Assembly (NCBI GenBank): GCA_003140315.1
Contig: PLJS01000215.1
Span: 1-32,002, forward strand
Origin: Hyphomicrobiales bacterium
GTDB taxonomy: Bacteria > Pseudomonadota > Alphaproteobacteria > Rhizobiales > Xanthobacteraceae
Length of the DNA: 32,002 nt
Direction of reading: 5' to 3'
Shown here one piece after another: positions 1 through 8,149 of this stretch. The notes under the pieces are model-generated. The model did not search any database and was not told the origin of the DNA. It was given only the letters and a program-made list of their open reading frames with translations. The stretch's first letter is position 1. Each line of letters begins with the position of its first letter. Both the position numbers and the translations under genes were made by a program.

Positions 1-32
1 CGAGGCGCGCTACGCGCGCACCTCAGGGTGAC
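1..32. repeat. End of an intergenic palindromic element (partial copy)
   Basis: Bases 21-32 (CCTCAGGGTGAC) are the exact reverse complement of the left terminus of the 126-bp element at 5735-5860. The preceding GC-rich bases (gcgcgctacgcgcgc) form the hairpin typical of such elements. The rest of this copy lies outside the window. Its position immediately downstream of the alpha/beta hydrolase stop is typical of an intergenic repeat. Confidence 0.6.
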
Positions 33-42
33 GGCTCATAAG

Positions 43-1056
43 TTACGCCGCCGGGATCGCGGCCGGCGCCTGCAGAAAGTTCCGCACCGCGTACCAGAGC
101 AAATGCCGGTTGTTGGCGAAGCCGAGGCTGTGCGCCGTATAGGGCAGGATGACGAACTGGCGGTCGCCGTTCGCGAGGTTCGTGTAGAAATCGAGCAGGT
201 CCTCATTGGTCGAGTTGCCGTCATGGTCGCCACGGACCATGAGCACGGGCGCCTGCACTTTCTTGGGATCGACCAGCGGCAGATTGACCGCCATGTCCAG
301 GTAAGTGCCGGTCGGCACCCTGTCGCCGAATTTCAGTTCCTCGGAGGCGATGGCCTCCGCGACCGCCTGGTTATAGGCGGAGGGTAGTCCGTCGCGGGAA
401 AAGATCGAGCGGATCATGTTGCCGTCGCGCAGGCGCGTGTTGCTGGCGCGCAGCTTGTCGGCAACCGCGGCACGCCGGCCGATCTCGGCAGAGCCGGTGC
501 CCTTGTAGGTGAATGCGCACAGGACAAGCCGATCCACGCGTTCGGGTGACTGCTGCGCGTAAAGCCCGGCGCGGATCGCGCCCGAGGACTCGCCGACGAC
601 GCTCATCTTGCGCTCGCCGGTTTCCTTCGCGACCACCTCGGACGCGGCTTTGAGGTCGGCTGCGCCGTTCGCGATGTCGGAGTTGCTCGCCGTGCGGCTC
701 GAACGTCCGTAATTCTCGTGGTCCATCGTCCAGACATCGAAGCCGTAGCCGGCGAAGGCGTCCATCATGGAATACTCGCCCTTGCCCGGCACGGTCAGAT
801 CGAAGCTCGGACGCGACGAGATCGACGATCCATGTACAAGGAACACGACCGGCTGTTTCTCGCCGGGCTTTGCGGCCATGCGCTTGCGGTAGAGATAAAG
901 TTTCACGTCGCCTTTGTTGGTCCAGTATTCGCTGGCGACGATCTCGGGCTTTACCTGCGCGGTCTGTGCGCCCGCTTCGCCGGGCGCGAGTTGGATGACG
1001 AGCCCCGCTCCTGCTCCGGCGATCACGGTGCGGCGCGCGATGGGATAGTCGGTCAT
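43..1056 (-). CDS. Exported alpha/beta hydrolase
   Basis: A 337-aa alpha/beta-hydrolase-fold protein, probably an esterase or related hydrolase of unknown substrate acting outside the cytoplasm. The N-terminus has an RRT pair followed by a hydrophobic stretch and an Ala-rich cleavage region (about residues 8-31), resembling a Tat signal. VHGSS at about 74-78 supplies the oxyanion-hole His-Gly. GESSG at 155-159 is the nucleophile elbow (Ser157). An Asp in RGDHDG (about 277/279) and His309 in YTAHS complete a plausible triad. The ATG at 1056 is preceded by a strong AGGAGG ribosome site about 6 nt upstream, which fixes the start. The gene is divergent from the lytic transglycosylase, with 120 bp between them. 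The fold is secure, the substrate unknown. Confidence 0.88.
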   Translation of the reverse strand: MTDYPIARRTVIAGAGAGLVIQLAPGEAGAQTAQVKPEIVASEYWTNKGDVKLYLYRKRMAAKPGEKQPVVFLVHGSSISSRPSFDLTVPGKGEYSMMDAFAGYGFDVWTMDHENYGRSSRTASNSDIANGAADLKAASEVVAKETGERKMSVVGESSGAIRAGLYAQQSPERVDRLVLCAFTYKGTGSAEIGRRAAVADKLRASNTRLRDGNMIRSIFSRDGLPSAYNQAVAEAIASEELKFGDRVPTGTYLDMAVNLPLVDPKKVQAPVLMVRGDHDGNSTNEDLLDFYTNLANGDRQFVILPYTAHSLGFANNRHLLWYAVRNFLQAPAAIPAA

Positions 1057-1176
1057 GGCGTCCTCCTGCGGTGCGTCGTTTCGCCGATCCTAGCAAATCC
1101 TCAAAGCGCGCGGGAGACGGTTGCGGCACTGTTATGATGCCATCGCGCCGTCACGATTCGGGCCGACCTCCAGTCC

Positions 1177-2400
1177 ATGCAAATACCCATTCTCCGCCGC
1201 CGTCTCATGCAAGCCGCGCTGTCGGGCGCGGCCGCGCTGGCCTTCGGCGGCAGCGTCTTCGCGCAGGTCGCCTCGCAGCCGTTCGCCCAATGGGTGGAGG
1301 CTTTCCGCGCACGTGCGCGAGCCAAGGGCGTCTCTGACGCGACCTACACGCGCGTGATGGGCGACATCAAGCCCGACACAAGCGTCTATGCGCAGGACCG
1401 CAACCAGCCGGAGTTCAAGGAACAACTCTGGCAATACCTCAATCGCCGCGTCTCCGACTGGCGCATCATCACCGGCAAGGAGCGCGCGAAGGAATACGCG
1501 GGCCTGCTTGGGCGCATCGAGAAGGATTTCGGGGTCGAGCGCGGCGTGATCCTCGGACTGTGGGGCATCGAGTCGACCTTCGGCGATCCGGTCGTGCAGC
1601 AGAACCACATGCGCCCGGTGATCCCGGCGCTCGCGGCGCTCGCCTGGGGCGAGCCGCGAAGGCGCGCCTATTGGGAGGCCGAACTCATCAACGCGCTCGT
1701 CATCATCGAGAAGGGCTGGAGCACGCCCGCCGAGATGGTCGGCTCCTGGGCCGGCGCCATGGGCCACACACAGTGGATGCCGGAGATGTGGCTCACGCTT
1801 GGCTTTGACTATGACGGCGACGGCCGCGTCAATCCGTTCGGCAAGCCCGACGACGCGCTTGGGAGCAGCGCGCGCTTTCTGGTGCAGCGTGGCAAATACC
1901 GGCGTGGCGAACACTGGGGCTACGAGGTGCGCGTGCCGGCCGGCATGCACGAGAGCGATACGTCACGCAGCTACGAGGCGTGGCAGAAGGCCGGCGTCGC
2001 GCGCGCGGACGGCGAGGCGTTTCCGCAGCCCACGCTGAGCGCGAAGCTTTGGGTCCCGGTGCCGAGCGGACCTGCGTTCCTGCTCGGGCCGAACTTCAAC
2101 GCGATCAAATCATACAATCCTTCGACCAGCTACACGCTCGCGATCGTGCACCTCGGCGACCGCGTGCTCGGCGGCGGACCGTTCGTGCAGAAGTTCCCCG
2201 GCAGCGAGCGCGCACTCACGCTCGCCGAGGTGCAGGAGGTGCAGCGCCTGCTCACCGCGGCCGGTTTCGATACCGAGGGCGCTGACGGCCGCGTCGGCAA
2301 CGCCACCACGGCGGCGGTGGCGAACTTCCAGCGCAAGAACGGCATGCCGGCCGACGGCTATGCCGGGCTGAAGGTGCTGGCGAAGCTGAGGGGCGGGTAA
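1177..2400 (+). CDS. Lytic murein transglycosylase, MltB family, with C-terminal peptidoglycan-binding domain
   Basis: A 407-aa periplasmic enzyme that cleaves peptidoglycan between MurNAc and GlcNAc, leaving a 1,6-anhydro end. Residues 1-30 form a signal peptide (RRRL, hydrophobic core, ending near VFAQ). The catalytic domain spans about 33-325. GLWGIESTFGD contains the expected catalytic Glu132, and GAMGHTQWMP is the substrate-binding motif of the SLT/MltB group. Residues about 345-405 form a PG_binding_1 domain (EVQRLL, then DGRVGNAT, AVANFQ, NGMPADG). This fusion is common in alphaproteobacterial members. The gene appears monocistronic and is followed by a hairpin at 2427-2447 before the convergent liv genes. 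No lipobox was seen, so it is probably soluble, unlike E. coli MltB. Confidence 0.93.
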   Translation: MQIPILRRRLMQAALSGAAALAFGGSVFAQVASQPFAQWVEAFRARARAKGVSDATYTRVMGDIKPDTSVYAQDRNQPEFKEQLWQYLNRRVSDWRIITGKERAKEYAGLLGRIEKDFGVERGVILGLWGIESTFGDPVVQQNHMRPVIPALAALAWGEPRRRAYWEAELINALVIIEKGWSTPAEMVGSWAGAMGHTQWMPEMWLTLGFDYDGDGRVNPFGKPDDALGSSARFLVQRGKYRRGEHWGYEVRVPAGMHESDTSRSYEAWQKAGVARADGEAFPQPTLSAKLWVPVPSGPAFLLGPNFNAIKSYNPSTSYTLAIVHLGDRVLGGGPFVQKFPGSERALTLAEVQEVQRLLTAAGFDTEGADGRVGNATTAAVANFQRKNGMPADGYAGLKVLAKLRGG

Positions 2401-2426
2401 AAGCGCGCCGCGAGTTCGGTGCGCTC

Positions 2427-2447
2427 CCTCCCCCTTTCAGGGGGAGG
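2427..2447. terminator. Hairpin between convergent genes
   Basis: CCTCCCCC (2427-2434) pairs with GGGGGAGG (2440-2447) across a 5-nt loop. It lies between the stop of the lytic transglycosylase (2400) and the stop of livF (2454), so it could end transcripts from both strands. There is no T-tract. It belongs to the same CTCCCC/GGGGAG hairpin family seen at 5994, 9590, 9683 and 17558, so it may instead be a dispersed palindromic repeat. Confidence 0.5.
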
Positions 2448-2453
2448 TGAAGA

Positions 2454-3182
2454 TCAGAGAACCACACTCGCCTTGATGCCCAAATAAATCTCACGCACCT
2501 GTTCGTTGTTCTCGAGCTCTTCCGATGTGCCTTGCAGCACGGTGCGGCCGGTTTGCAGCACATAGGCGTAGTCGGCGATCGCGAGCGCCAGTGGAATGGA
2601 TTGCTCGGCGAGCAGCAGCGTCAGGCCTTCCTCGTGCAATTTGTAGAGCGCGTCGTAGAGCTGATCGACGACCGCGGGCGCAAGGCCGAGGCTCGGCTCG
2701 TCGAGCATCAGCAGCGTCGGCTCGCTCATCAGCGCGCGGCCGAGCGCTAGCATCTGCCGCTCGCCGCCGGAGAGCGTGCCGGCGAGCTGCTTCCTACGCT
2801 CCGCGAGCCGCGGGAACAGCGCGTACACGCGATCGAAGAGGCCTGCGAGCTTGCCCTTGTCGGAGAGCACGGTCGCGCCGAGGCGGAGATTCTGCTCGAC
2901 CGTCTGGGTGACGAACAGCCGCCAGCCCTCCGGCGAAAGGGCAAGCCCTTTCGCAACAATCGCATAGGCGGGCTCGCCGCCGATTTCTTCCTCGCGCCAA
3001 TGGATGGTTCCGCCGCTCGGCCGCACCAGCCCGGCGACGGCGTTGAGCGTCGTCGTCTTGCCGGCGCCGTTCGAGCCGAGCAGCGCCACGATCGAGCCCG
3101 GCTGCACATCGAGCGTCACGTCGGCGATGCCGACGAGGTCGCCGTAGCGCACTTCCAGATGCTCGACGCGCAGGCGATCCAC
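2454..3182 (-). CDS. livF: Branched-chain-type ABC transporter ATPase, LivF-like
   Basis: A 242-aa cytoplasmic ATPase of the hydrophobic amino-acid (HAAT/Liv) ABC importer family and last gene of the liv operon. Walker A is GSNGAGKT (about 35-42), the ABC signature is LSGGERQ (about 137-143), and Walker B with its catalytic Glu is LLMLDEPS. The short protein with a C-terminal YLG region matches LivF rather than LivG. The start is a GTG (GTG GAT CGC) 5 nt after the livG stop, with GGA about 9 nt upstream, so translation is probably coupled. Liv-family systems carry many substrates besides leucine, including amides, urea and aromatic acids, so the family is firm but the substrate is not. Confidence 0.9.
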   Translation of the reverse strand: MDRLRVEHLEVRYGDLVGIADVTLDVQPGSIVALLGSNGAGKTTTLNAVAGLVRPSGGTIHWREEEIGGEPAYAIVAKGLALSPEGWRLFVTQTVEQNLRLGATVLSDKGKLAGLFDRVYALFPRLAERRKQLAGTLSGGERQMLALGRALMSEPTLLMLDEPSLGLAPAVVDQLYDALYKLHEEGLTLLLAEQSIPLALAIADYAYVLQTGRTVLQGTSEELENNEQVREIYLGIKASVVL

Positions 3183-3187
3183 GCGGG

Positions 3188-3922
3188 CTAATCCTTTTTT
3201 CGCCAGTTGCGATGGCCGCGGCCGAGATAGGCCTCGATCACGGCTTCGTCCTTGACCACCTGCTGCGGCTCGCCTTGCGCGATCACGTGGCCCTGGTTGA
3301 ACACGATGATGCGGCGCGCGAGCGTCATGATCACTTCCATGATGTGCTCGACGATGACGAGCGTCACGCCGGTCTCGTGGATCTTCCGCACCAGCGCGAT
3401 CGCCTGCTGCAGTTCGGCCGGCGTCAAGCCCGCCAGCGCCTCGTCGAGCAGCATCAGGCGCGGGCCGGTCGCGAGCACGCGCGCGATCTCAAGCCGCTTG
3501 CGTCCCGGCGTGCCGAGCGAGCGCGCGCGCAAGTCCTGCCGGTCCTTCAGGCCGACCAGATCGAGCACTTTGAGCGCGTGCGCACGCGCGTGGGTGCGGT
3601 GCGGATGGCGCAGGAAGGCGCCGACCATGACGTTGTCGAGCACGGTCAGGTCCTCGAACGTCGCCGGAACCTGGAACGTGCGCCCGATGCCGAGCCGCGC
3701 ATGCGTCTCGGGCGATGCGGTCGTCACGTCGACCCCGTCGAACACGATCTTGCCGGTGGTCGGCAGCGTCTCGCCGGCGAGGCAGTTGAAGAAGGTCGAC
3801 TTGCCGGCGCCGTTAGGCCCGATCAACCCGATGATCTCGCCCTCCTCGATCGCGAGGTCGGCGCCCGCGACCGCGCGCAGATTGCCGAACTCTTTCGACA
3901 CGTTTTGCGCGCTAAGCAGCAT
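3188..3922 (-). CDS. livG: Branched-chain-type ABC transporter ATPase, LivG-like
   Basis: The second ATPase of the Liv-type importer, 244 aa from the ATG at 3922 (MLLSAQNVSKEF). The open frame extends upstream to 3991, but those residues are the antisense of livM and lack family character. The ATG at 3922 has a GGAAG ribosome site and overlaps the livM stop by 11 bp. Walker A is GPNGAGKST. The region before Walker B reads LGTPGRKRLEIARVL in place of a canonical LSGGQ, a degenerate signature seen in some LivG-like subunits. Walker B is LMLLDEAL, with Ala where Pro is usual. The C-terminus (EAYLGRG) is typical of LivG. The partner is LivF. Confidence 0.9.
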   Translation of the reverse strand: MLLSAQNVSKEFGNLRAVAGADLAIEEGEIIGLIGPNGAGKSTFFNCLAGETLPTTGKIVFDGVDVTTASPETHARLGIGRTFQVPATFEDLTVLDNVMVGAFLRHPHRTHARAHALKVLDLVGLKDRQDLRARSLGTPGRKRLEIARVLATGPRLMLLDEALAGLTPAELQQAIALVRKIHETGVTLVIVEHIMEVIMTLARRIIVFNQGHVIAQGEPQQVVKDEAVIEAYLGRGHRNWRKKD

Positions 3923-4865
3923 GGCGCTTCCAGAGCTTTGGCGCGATGCGCTGCCACATCTCGTGCAGCCCGCCCGGCTCGAAGCGGGCAATGATCACGA
4001 TGATGCCGCCATAGAGAATGTAAGTGAGACCCGTGCCGCCGCCGCCGAACCAGGTGTTGGTCGCGGTCTGCAGCGGGATCAGGATGAGCGCGCCGACCAG
4101 CGGGCCGTAGAGCGTGCCGGCTCCGCCGAGCGCCGCGATGATCACCATCTGCACCGAGACGAGGATGCCGAAGCCGCTGTCGGGATCGATGAATCCGGTC
4201 TTGATCGCATAGAGCGAGCCCGCGACCGACGTGAAGGCGGCGCTCAGCATCAGCGCATAGAGCTTGGTGCGGCGCACCGGAACGCCGAGCGAGCGCGCGG
4301 CGCGCTCGCCCGCCTTGATGGCGCGCAGGTAATAGCCGAAGCGGGTGCGCTGCACCTGCCAGGTGACGGCCAGCACGATCACCAGGACTCCAAGGAAGAT
4401 GAAATAATAAGGAAGCTCGCCGCGGAAGGTCAGGTCGTACCAGCCGCGCCCGACCGCCGGCCCTTGCAGGCCGATCGCGGCGCCGGCGAAATCCCAGGTG
4501 CTGACCACGAGGCGGATCAGTTCGGCGACCGCGATCGTCGCCATCGAGAAATAATGGCCTGACAGGCGGAAGGTCGGAAGGCCGACCAAGACCGCGAGCA
4601 CGAGGCTGATGGCAATTCCGACCGGCACGCCGACGATCGGCGGCAACTGCCAGTGCTGATAGACCAGCAGCGGCAGATAGGCGCCGACGCCGAAGAACAT
4701 GCAGTGCCCGACCGAGACCTGGCCCGCATAGCCGCCGACGATGTTCCAGGCCGATGCCGAGATCGCGGCGAGGAGGAGCGCGACGCCGATGTCGAGATAG
4801 AAGGCATTGGAGAAGACGAACGGATAAGCCAGGAATGCAAGGCAAAGCGCGATCGTACCCTTCAT
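3912..4865 (-). CDS. livM: Branched-chain-type ABC transporter permease, LivM-like
   Basis: A 317-aa inner-membrane permease of the Liv/HAAT family, expected to pair with LivH to form the channel. Multiple hydrophobic helices run through the protein. The family hallmark GYAGQVSVGH lies near residue 45, followed by FFGVGAYLPLL. The conserved loop that contacts the ATPase, GGAGTLYGPLVGA, lies near residue 250. The ATG at 4865 is 4 nt after the livH stop, with AAGGCG upstream inside livH. The 3' end overlaps livG by 11 bp, so livH-M-G-F form one translationally coupled unit. Confidence 0.9.
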   Translation of the reverse strand: MKGTIALCLAFLAYPFVFSNAFYLDIGVALLLAAISASAWNIVGGYAGQVSVGHCMFFGVGAYLPLLVYQHWQLPPIVGVPVGIAISLVLAVLVGLPTFRLSGHYFSMATIAVAELIRLVVSTWDFAGAAIGLQGPAVGRGWYDLTFRGELPYYFIFLGVLVIVLAVTWQVQRTRFGYYLRAIKAGERAARSLGVPVRRTKLYALMLSAAFTSVAGSLYAIKTGFIDPDSGFGILVSVQMVIIAALGGAGTLYGPLVGALILIPLQTATNTWFGGGGTGLTYILYGGIIVIIARFEPGGLHEMWQRIAPKLWKRHAA

Positions 4866-4869
4866 CGCG

Positions 4870-5727
4870 TTACGCCTTGCCCAACAGGCCCTGCGGCCGG
4901 AACCAGAGCAGCGCGACGAACAGGCCGTAGACGACGATGTCCTTGTAGATCGGACCGAAGTAGAAAGCCGAGAGCGCCTGGATCAGGCCAATGATGAGGC
5001 CGGCGTACATCGCGCCCGGCACGCTGCCGAAACCGCCGAACGTCACCACCACGAAGGCCATCAGGCCGAAGGTTTCGCCGACCGAGGGCGACCAGGGGTA
5101 CGAGATCGCCATCAAGGCGCCCGCGATGCCGGCGCTCGCGGCGGCGAGCCCCCAGGCGAGCGCCTGCATGCGGTCGGGCCTGATGCCCATCAGCATCGCG
5201 GCGTTGCGGTCCTCGGCGACCGCCAGCAGCTTGGAGCCGATCGTGGTGCCGGTGAGGAAGAGATGCATCGCGACGGTGAGCACCGCGGCGGTAATCCCGG
5301 CGACAAGCTGCGCCACCGGCACCAGGATGCCGAGGATGTTGAGCGTGCCGCCGAGCGAGGTCTGCGGCAACGACACGATGTTGGCGGAAAAGATCCAGAA
5401 CGCCGTATAGCGCAAGAGCAACGCAAGGCCGAAGGTCGACAGGATTTGCGCCAGCATCGGCCCGCGCGTGACGTGGCGGATGAGGCTGCCATAGACGAGC
5501 ACGCCGAGCACGAACAGCGCGACCGCCGCCGCGAAACCGAACGTCGCAGGTCCCCCGCCGAGCCACACTACGACGAGCAGCGCCACATACATGCCGAGCA
5601 TGACGAACTCGCCATGCGCGAAGTTGATGAAGTTCATCATGCCCCAGATCAGCGTGAGGCCGGACGAGAACAGCGCGTAGATCGCCCCGAGCAGCAGGCC
5701 GCCGACGATGACTTGGAGGAGGAGCAT
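4870..5727 (-). CDS. livH: Branched-chain-type ABC transporter permease, LivH-like
   Basis: An inner-membrane permease of the Liv/HAAT family, about 285 aa from the ATG at 5727 (MLLLQVIVGG). A GTG four codons upstream (5739) is also in frame. Family landmarks are LGAIYALFSSGLTLIWG near the N-terminus, NFAHGEFVMLG near residue 40, and FGGFGSVPGAMYAGLIIG near residue 225, the loop equivalent to the ATPase-contact region. The AGGGTGAC that serves as ribosome site or alternative start lies inside the terminus of the palindromic element at 5735-5860, which separates livH from the upstream binding-protein gene. Whether livHMGF is transcribed with the binding protein or from its own promoter cannot be told from sequence. 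Confidence 0.89.
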   Translation of the reverse strand: MLLLQVIVGGLLLGAIYALFSSGLTLIWGMMNFINFAHGEFVMLGMYVALLVVVWLGGGPATFGFAAAVALFVLGVLVYGSLIRHVTRGPMLAQILSTFGLALLLRYTAFWIFSANIVSLPQTSLGGTLNILGILVPVAQLVAGITAAVLTVAMHLFLTGTTIGSKLLAVAEDRNAAMLMGIRPDRMQALAWGLAAASAGIAGALMAISYPWSPSVGETFGLMAFVVVTFGGFGSVPGAMYAGLIIGLIQALSAFYFGPIYKDIVVYGLFVALLWFRPQGLLGKA

Positions 5728-5734
5728 GGGGGCC

Positions 5735-5860
5735 GTCACCCTGAGGTGCGAGCCATAGCACGTCGCAGACGGGCGTAAACGCCCTTATGGCGCGCCTCGA
5801 AGGGCGACGGCGTTGCGGCCATCCTTCGAGGGCCGCCTTCGGCGGCCGCCTCAGGATGAC
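5735..5860. repeat. 126-bp palindromic element with terminal inverted repeats
   Basis: The left end GTCACCCTGAGG (5735-5746) and right end CCTCAGGATGAC (5849-5860) are inverted copies with one mismatch. Inside are a GGCCGCC/GGCGGCC hairpin (5831-5837 with 5841-5847) and a CATCCTTCGAGG segment typical of dispersed intergenic repeats in Nitrobacteraceae-like genomes. It has no coding capacity of its own, so it is MITE-like or REP-like. A partial second copy ends at base 32 of the window. Its left end lies 7 nt upstream of the livH ATG. Confidence 0.7.
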
Positions 5861-5993
5861 GTCGGAGGCAAGAAGGCGCGCAACGCCGAAGCGACGACCG
5901 GGTGGGGTCGCTGCGTCGCACCCAATTTGCATGGATGTTCGCAACGATCGCCCCAACCCGCGTCACCCCACCCGACCGCGCTGCGCGCGGCCA

Positions 5994-6016
5994 CCCTCCC
6001 CGCTTCGCGGGGAGGG
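5994..6016. terminator. Strong hairpin just after the Liv binding-protein gene
   Basis: CCCTCCCCGC (5994-6003) pairs perfectly with GCGGGGAGGG (6007-6016) over a TTC loop. On the minus strand it begins 8 nt after the stop of the substrate-binding protein (6025). It could attenuate or terminate so that more binding protein than permease is made, a common arrangement. It has no T-tract, and the same motif recurs elsewhere, so it may be a dispersed repeat. The remaining bases 5861-5993 hold no gene I can support. Confidence 0.5.
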
Positions 6017-6024
6017 ATAAGCAA

Positions 6025-7293
6025 CTACGCCTTCCATCCCTTCATCGGCCACACGAGCTTCTCGGTCGCGTTGGCGTCCGGCCAAACGACCTTGTAGTCC
6101 TTGCCCTTGAGCTGGATGAGATAGGTTGAGGCGAGGATGTTCTGGCCGGTCTCGTCGAACTTCACGCCGCGATAGCCCATCATGAGCTGCTCGGGCTTGA
6201 GGTCGGTCGCTATCAGCGCCGCTTGGATCTTCGCCGGATCGACCGAGCCCGCGCGGTTGAGCGCGTCGGCGAGCGTCAACATGGCCTGCATGTTGCGGCC
6301 CGACGTGTCGTCGAGGTCGCGGCCGGTCTTGCCCTTGTACATGTCGTTGATCTTCGAGGTCGTCGAGCCCGGCTTGCCAATGTCCCAAGCGCTGCGGTTC
6401 ATCACGCCTTGCGCGATGTCCTGAATCGCCGGGATAAAGGACGGATCGGAGAACCCGGAGTCGTCGCCGAGCACCATCGCGGGCATGTAGTCGAGGTTCT
6501 TCATCGTCTTCATGTAGAGGATCGCATCCGCCGTGTAGCTGATGAAGATCACGACGTCGGGGTTCTTGTCCTTGAGCTGGAGCACCTGTGCCGAGACGTC
6601 CGTCGTGCTCGCGCTGTAGGGAATGCGGTTCGAAACCGTGAGACCCGCTTTCTTGGCAGCAGCTTCAACCGCATCGCCCACGGAGGTGCCGTAGTCGGTG
6701 TTCTCGTTCACCACGGCGACCGAGGCGACCTTGTGGCCGGCCTTGTTCATGTCGGCGAAGAACGTCATGTACGCCGCGGCAAAATCGCTCGCAATCGGCG
6801 TCACGCGGAACAGCCATTTGAAGCCGCGCTGGGTGATGTTTCCGGCCGCCGAGTCGCCAACCACGAACGGGATGCCGTTGCGCTCGGCAACGGGCGTTGC
6901 GGTCAGCGTGCAGGAGGACTGATAGGCGCCCAACAGCACGTTCACCTTGTCCTGATTGATCAGCCGCAACGCCTGCTGCTGGGCGACCGACGGGTTGCCC
7001 TGGTGATCGATGAACACGAGCTCGAGCTTGGCGCCGCCGAGACCGGGAATTCCGGCATCCTTGGCGAGCGGAATGCCGACGAGCTCCGGATGCGCGTCGT
7101 TGACGATCTCGGCCGCGATCTCCACCGCAGCCTTGGAGGCCTGCCCCGCCGCCGCGGCGTTCCCGGTGAGCGGGAAAAGGACACCGACCTTCACCGGATC
7201 GGCCGCGCGCACCGAGCTCGCTCCCGTCGCCAGACTGGTCGCCGCCGCGCCCGCTCCCGCCAGAACGGTGCGCCGGTTCACTTGTTTCACCAT
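6025..7293 (-). CDS. Liv-type ABC transporter substrate-binding protein
   Basis: A 422-aa periplasmic binding protein of the Leu/Ile/Val-binding (type I, Peripla_BP_6) family that delivers ligand to LivHM. The ATG at 7293 has a near-perfect AGGAGG 6 nt upstream. The frame is open farther 5' but without family similarity. VNRRTVLAGAGAAATS and the following Ala-rich segment form a Tat-like signal peptide (about 1-34). The mature protein opens with the family's beta strand VKVGVLFPLTGNAAAAG. Later landmarks are VLLGAYQSS, the loop AVVNENTDYGTSVGD and VVIFISYTADAILYMK. It is the first gene of the importer operon, separated from livH by about 300 bp of repeats. The ligand cannot be read from the sequence. 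Confidence 0.92.
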   Translation of the reverse strand: MVKQVNRRTVLAGAGAAATSLATGASSVRAADPVKVGVLFPLTGNAAAAGQASKAAVEIAAEIVNDAHPELVGIPLAKDAGIPGLGGAKLELVFIDHQGNPSVAQQQALRLINQDKVNVLLGAYQSSCTLTATPVAERNGIPFVVGDSAAGNITQRGFKWLFRVTPIASDFAAAYMTFFADMNKAGHKVASVAVVNENTDYGTSVGDAVEAAAKKAGLTVSNRIPYSASTTDVSAQVLQLKDKNPDVVIFISYTADAILYMKTMKNLDYMPAMVLGDDSGFSDPSFIPAIQDIAQGVMNRSAWDIGKPGSTTSKINDMYKGKTGRDLDDTSGRNMQAMLTLADALNRAGSVDPAKIQAALIATDLKPEQLMMGYRGVKFDETGQNILASTYLIQLKGKDYKVVWPDANATEKLVWPMKGWKA

Positions 7294-7392
7294 ATGATCC
7301 TCCTTGCCGTCACGCCGGACGGATATGCTTCGCTGCCGCCCCGCCATTGCGGGTTCGCGAGCCACCGGGTAGCGTCCGGCCGCGCCCGGCGA

Positions 7393-7421
7393 ACTAAAGG
7401 GCCGCACTCCAAGAGTGTCAA
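7393..7421 (-). promoter_or_regulatory. Candidate sigma-70 promoter and operator for the Liv binding protein
   Basis: Read on the minus strand, TTGACA (7416-7421) is separated by 17 bp from TTTAGT (7393-7398), about 100 bp upstream of the binding-protein ATG. The spacer holds a perfect 5-bp inverted repeat, CACTC-CAA-GAGTG (7405-7417 on the plus strand), overlapping the -35 end, where a repressor could bind. The -35 matches consensus; the -10 is a fair match. No transcription evidence is available. Confidence 0.4.
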
Positions 7422-7467
7422 TCGCGCGCCCGCCGATCCCCATCATCCTTTCGGAGTTGCAGCCGCT

Positions 7468-8082
7468 ATGCCCTACGACGTGACGACGATCACGGTGCAG
7501 CCGAACACGCACGGCAAAGCGCTTCCGCCCATCGAGCAATGGTTGAAAGCCAATCCACGCAAGGGCGAATTCCTCGGCTGCTTCGCCAGCGAGATCGGCG
7601 ATCTCAACAAGATCATGCTGCTGCATCACTACGCGAGCGGCGCGGACATGATCACCGACCGCGAGAGCGTGGCGAAGAGCGCCAACCCGTTCGGCTGCGT
7701 CGAGCTGATCGCCGGCATGTCCGCCGATACCTTTGTGATGTTCCCCTTCATTCCGGCTCTGAAGCCCGGGCAATACGGCCCGATCTTCGAAATCCGCAGC
7801 TACCGGTTCAAGCCCGATGGGCTCGGCCCGACGATCGCGGCGTGGGAGAAGGCCGTGCCGGCACGGGCGAAGCTCTCCCCGCTCCTCGCCGCGATGTATT
7901 CGGTGACCGGCGAAGTTACGCGCTTCATGCATATCTGGCCCTATCCGAGCCTCGAAGTGCGCGCGGCAACGCGCAAAACCGCAATCGATACAGGGGTTTG
8001 GCCGCCTGCCGGCGGCCCGGTGCACCTTGCGACCATGCGCAACGACATCTTCCTTCCGGCGTCTTTCTCCCCTATTCGTTAG
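7468..8082 (+). CDS. NIPSNAP family protein
   Basis: A 204-aa protein starting at the ATG at 7468 (MPYDVTTITVQP). The segment FEIRSYRFKPDGLGPTIAAW at about residues 110-130 is the characteristic NIPSNAP opening (xIRxYxxKPG, then a helix ending in W), followed by a second strand-helix half with RFMHIWPYPSLEVR. NIPSNAP domains form a dimeric alpha-beta-barrel fold. Their bacterial roles are mostly unknown, and they often sit beside catabolic or transport genes. The N-terminal half (about 1-105) resembles a degenerate copy of the same domain (TITVQPNT, EFLGCFASEIG). It diverges from the Liv operon and lies 67 bp ahead of an aldehyde dehydrogenase on the same strand, so the pair may be co-transcribed. 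Confidence 0.8.
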   Translation: MPYDVTTITVQPNTHGKALPPIEQWLKANPRKGEFLGCFASEIGDLNKIMLLHHYASGADMITDRESVAKSANPFGCVELIAGMSADTFVMFPFIPALKPGQYGPIFEIRSYRFKPDGLGPTIAAWEKAVPARAKLSPLLAAMYSVTGEVTRFMHIWPYPSLEVRAATRKTAIDTGVWPPAGGPVHLATMRNDIFLPASFSPIR

Positions 8083-8149
8083 GGCAAGCGGCACCGCCGG
8101 GACCGGCGCGCAACTTCATTTTCTCTAAAAAACCCAAGGCGAGGACGAC

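Noticed and set aside
3923-3991. An N-terminal extension of livG
   Set aside because: The extra 23 residues are antisense to livM and lack family similarity. The ATG at 3922 with GGAAG upstream begins the conserved ABC domain.
3252-4562. A 436-aa plus-strand open frame across livG and livM
   Set aside because: It is antisense to two clear ABC transporter genes and shows no domain or signal. High GC leaves long shadow frames open.
6223-8082. A 619-aa plus-strand open frame spanning the Liv binding-protein gene
   Set aside because: Most of it is antisense to the binding protein and Arg/His/Val-rich as expected of shadow frames in GC-rich DNA. Only the last 204 codons, from the ATG at 7468, are a real gene (NIPSNAP).
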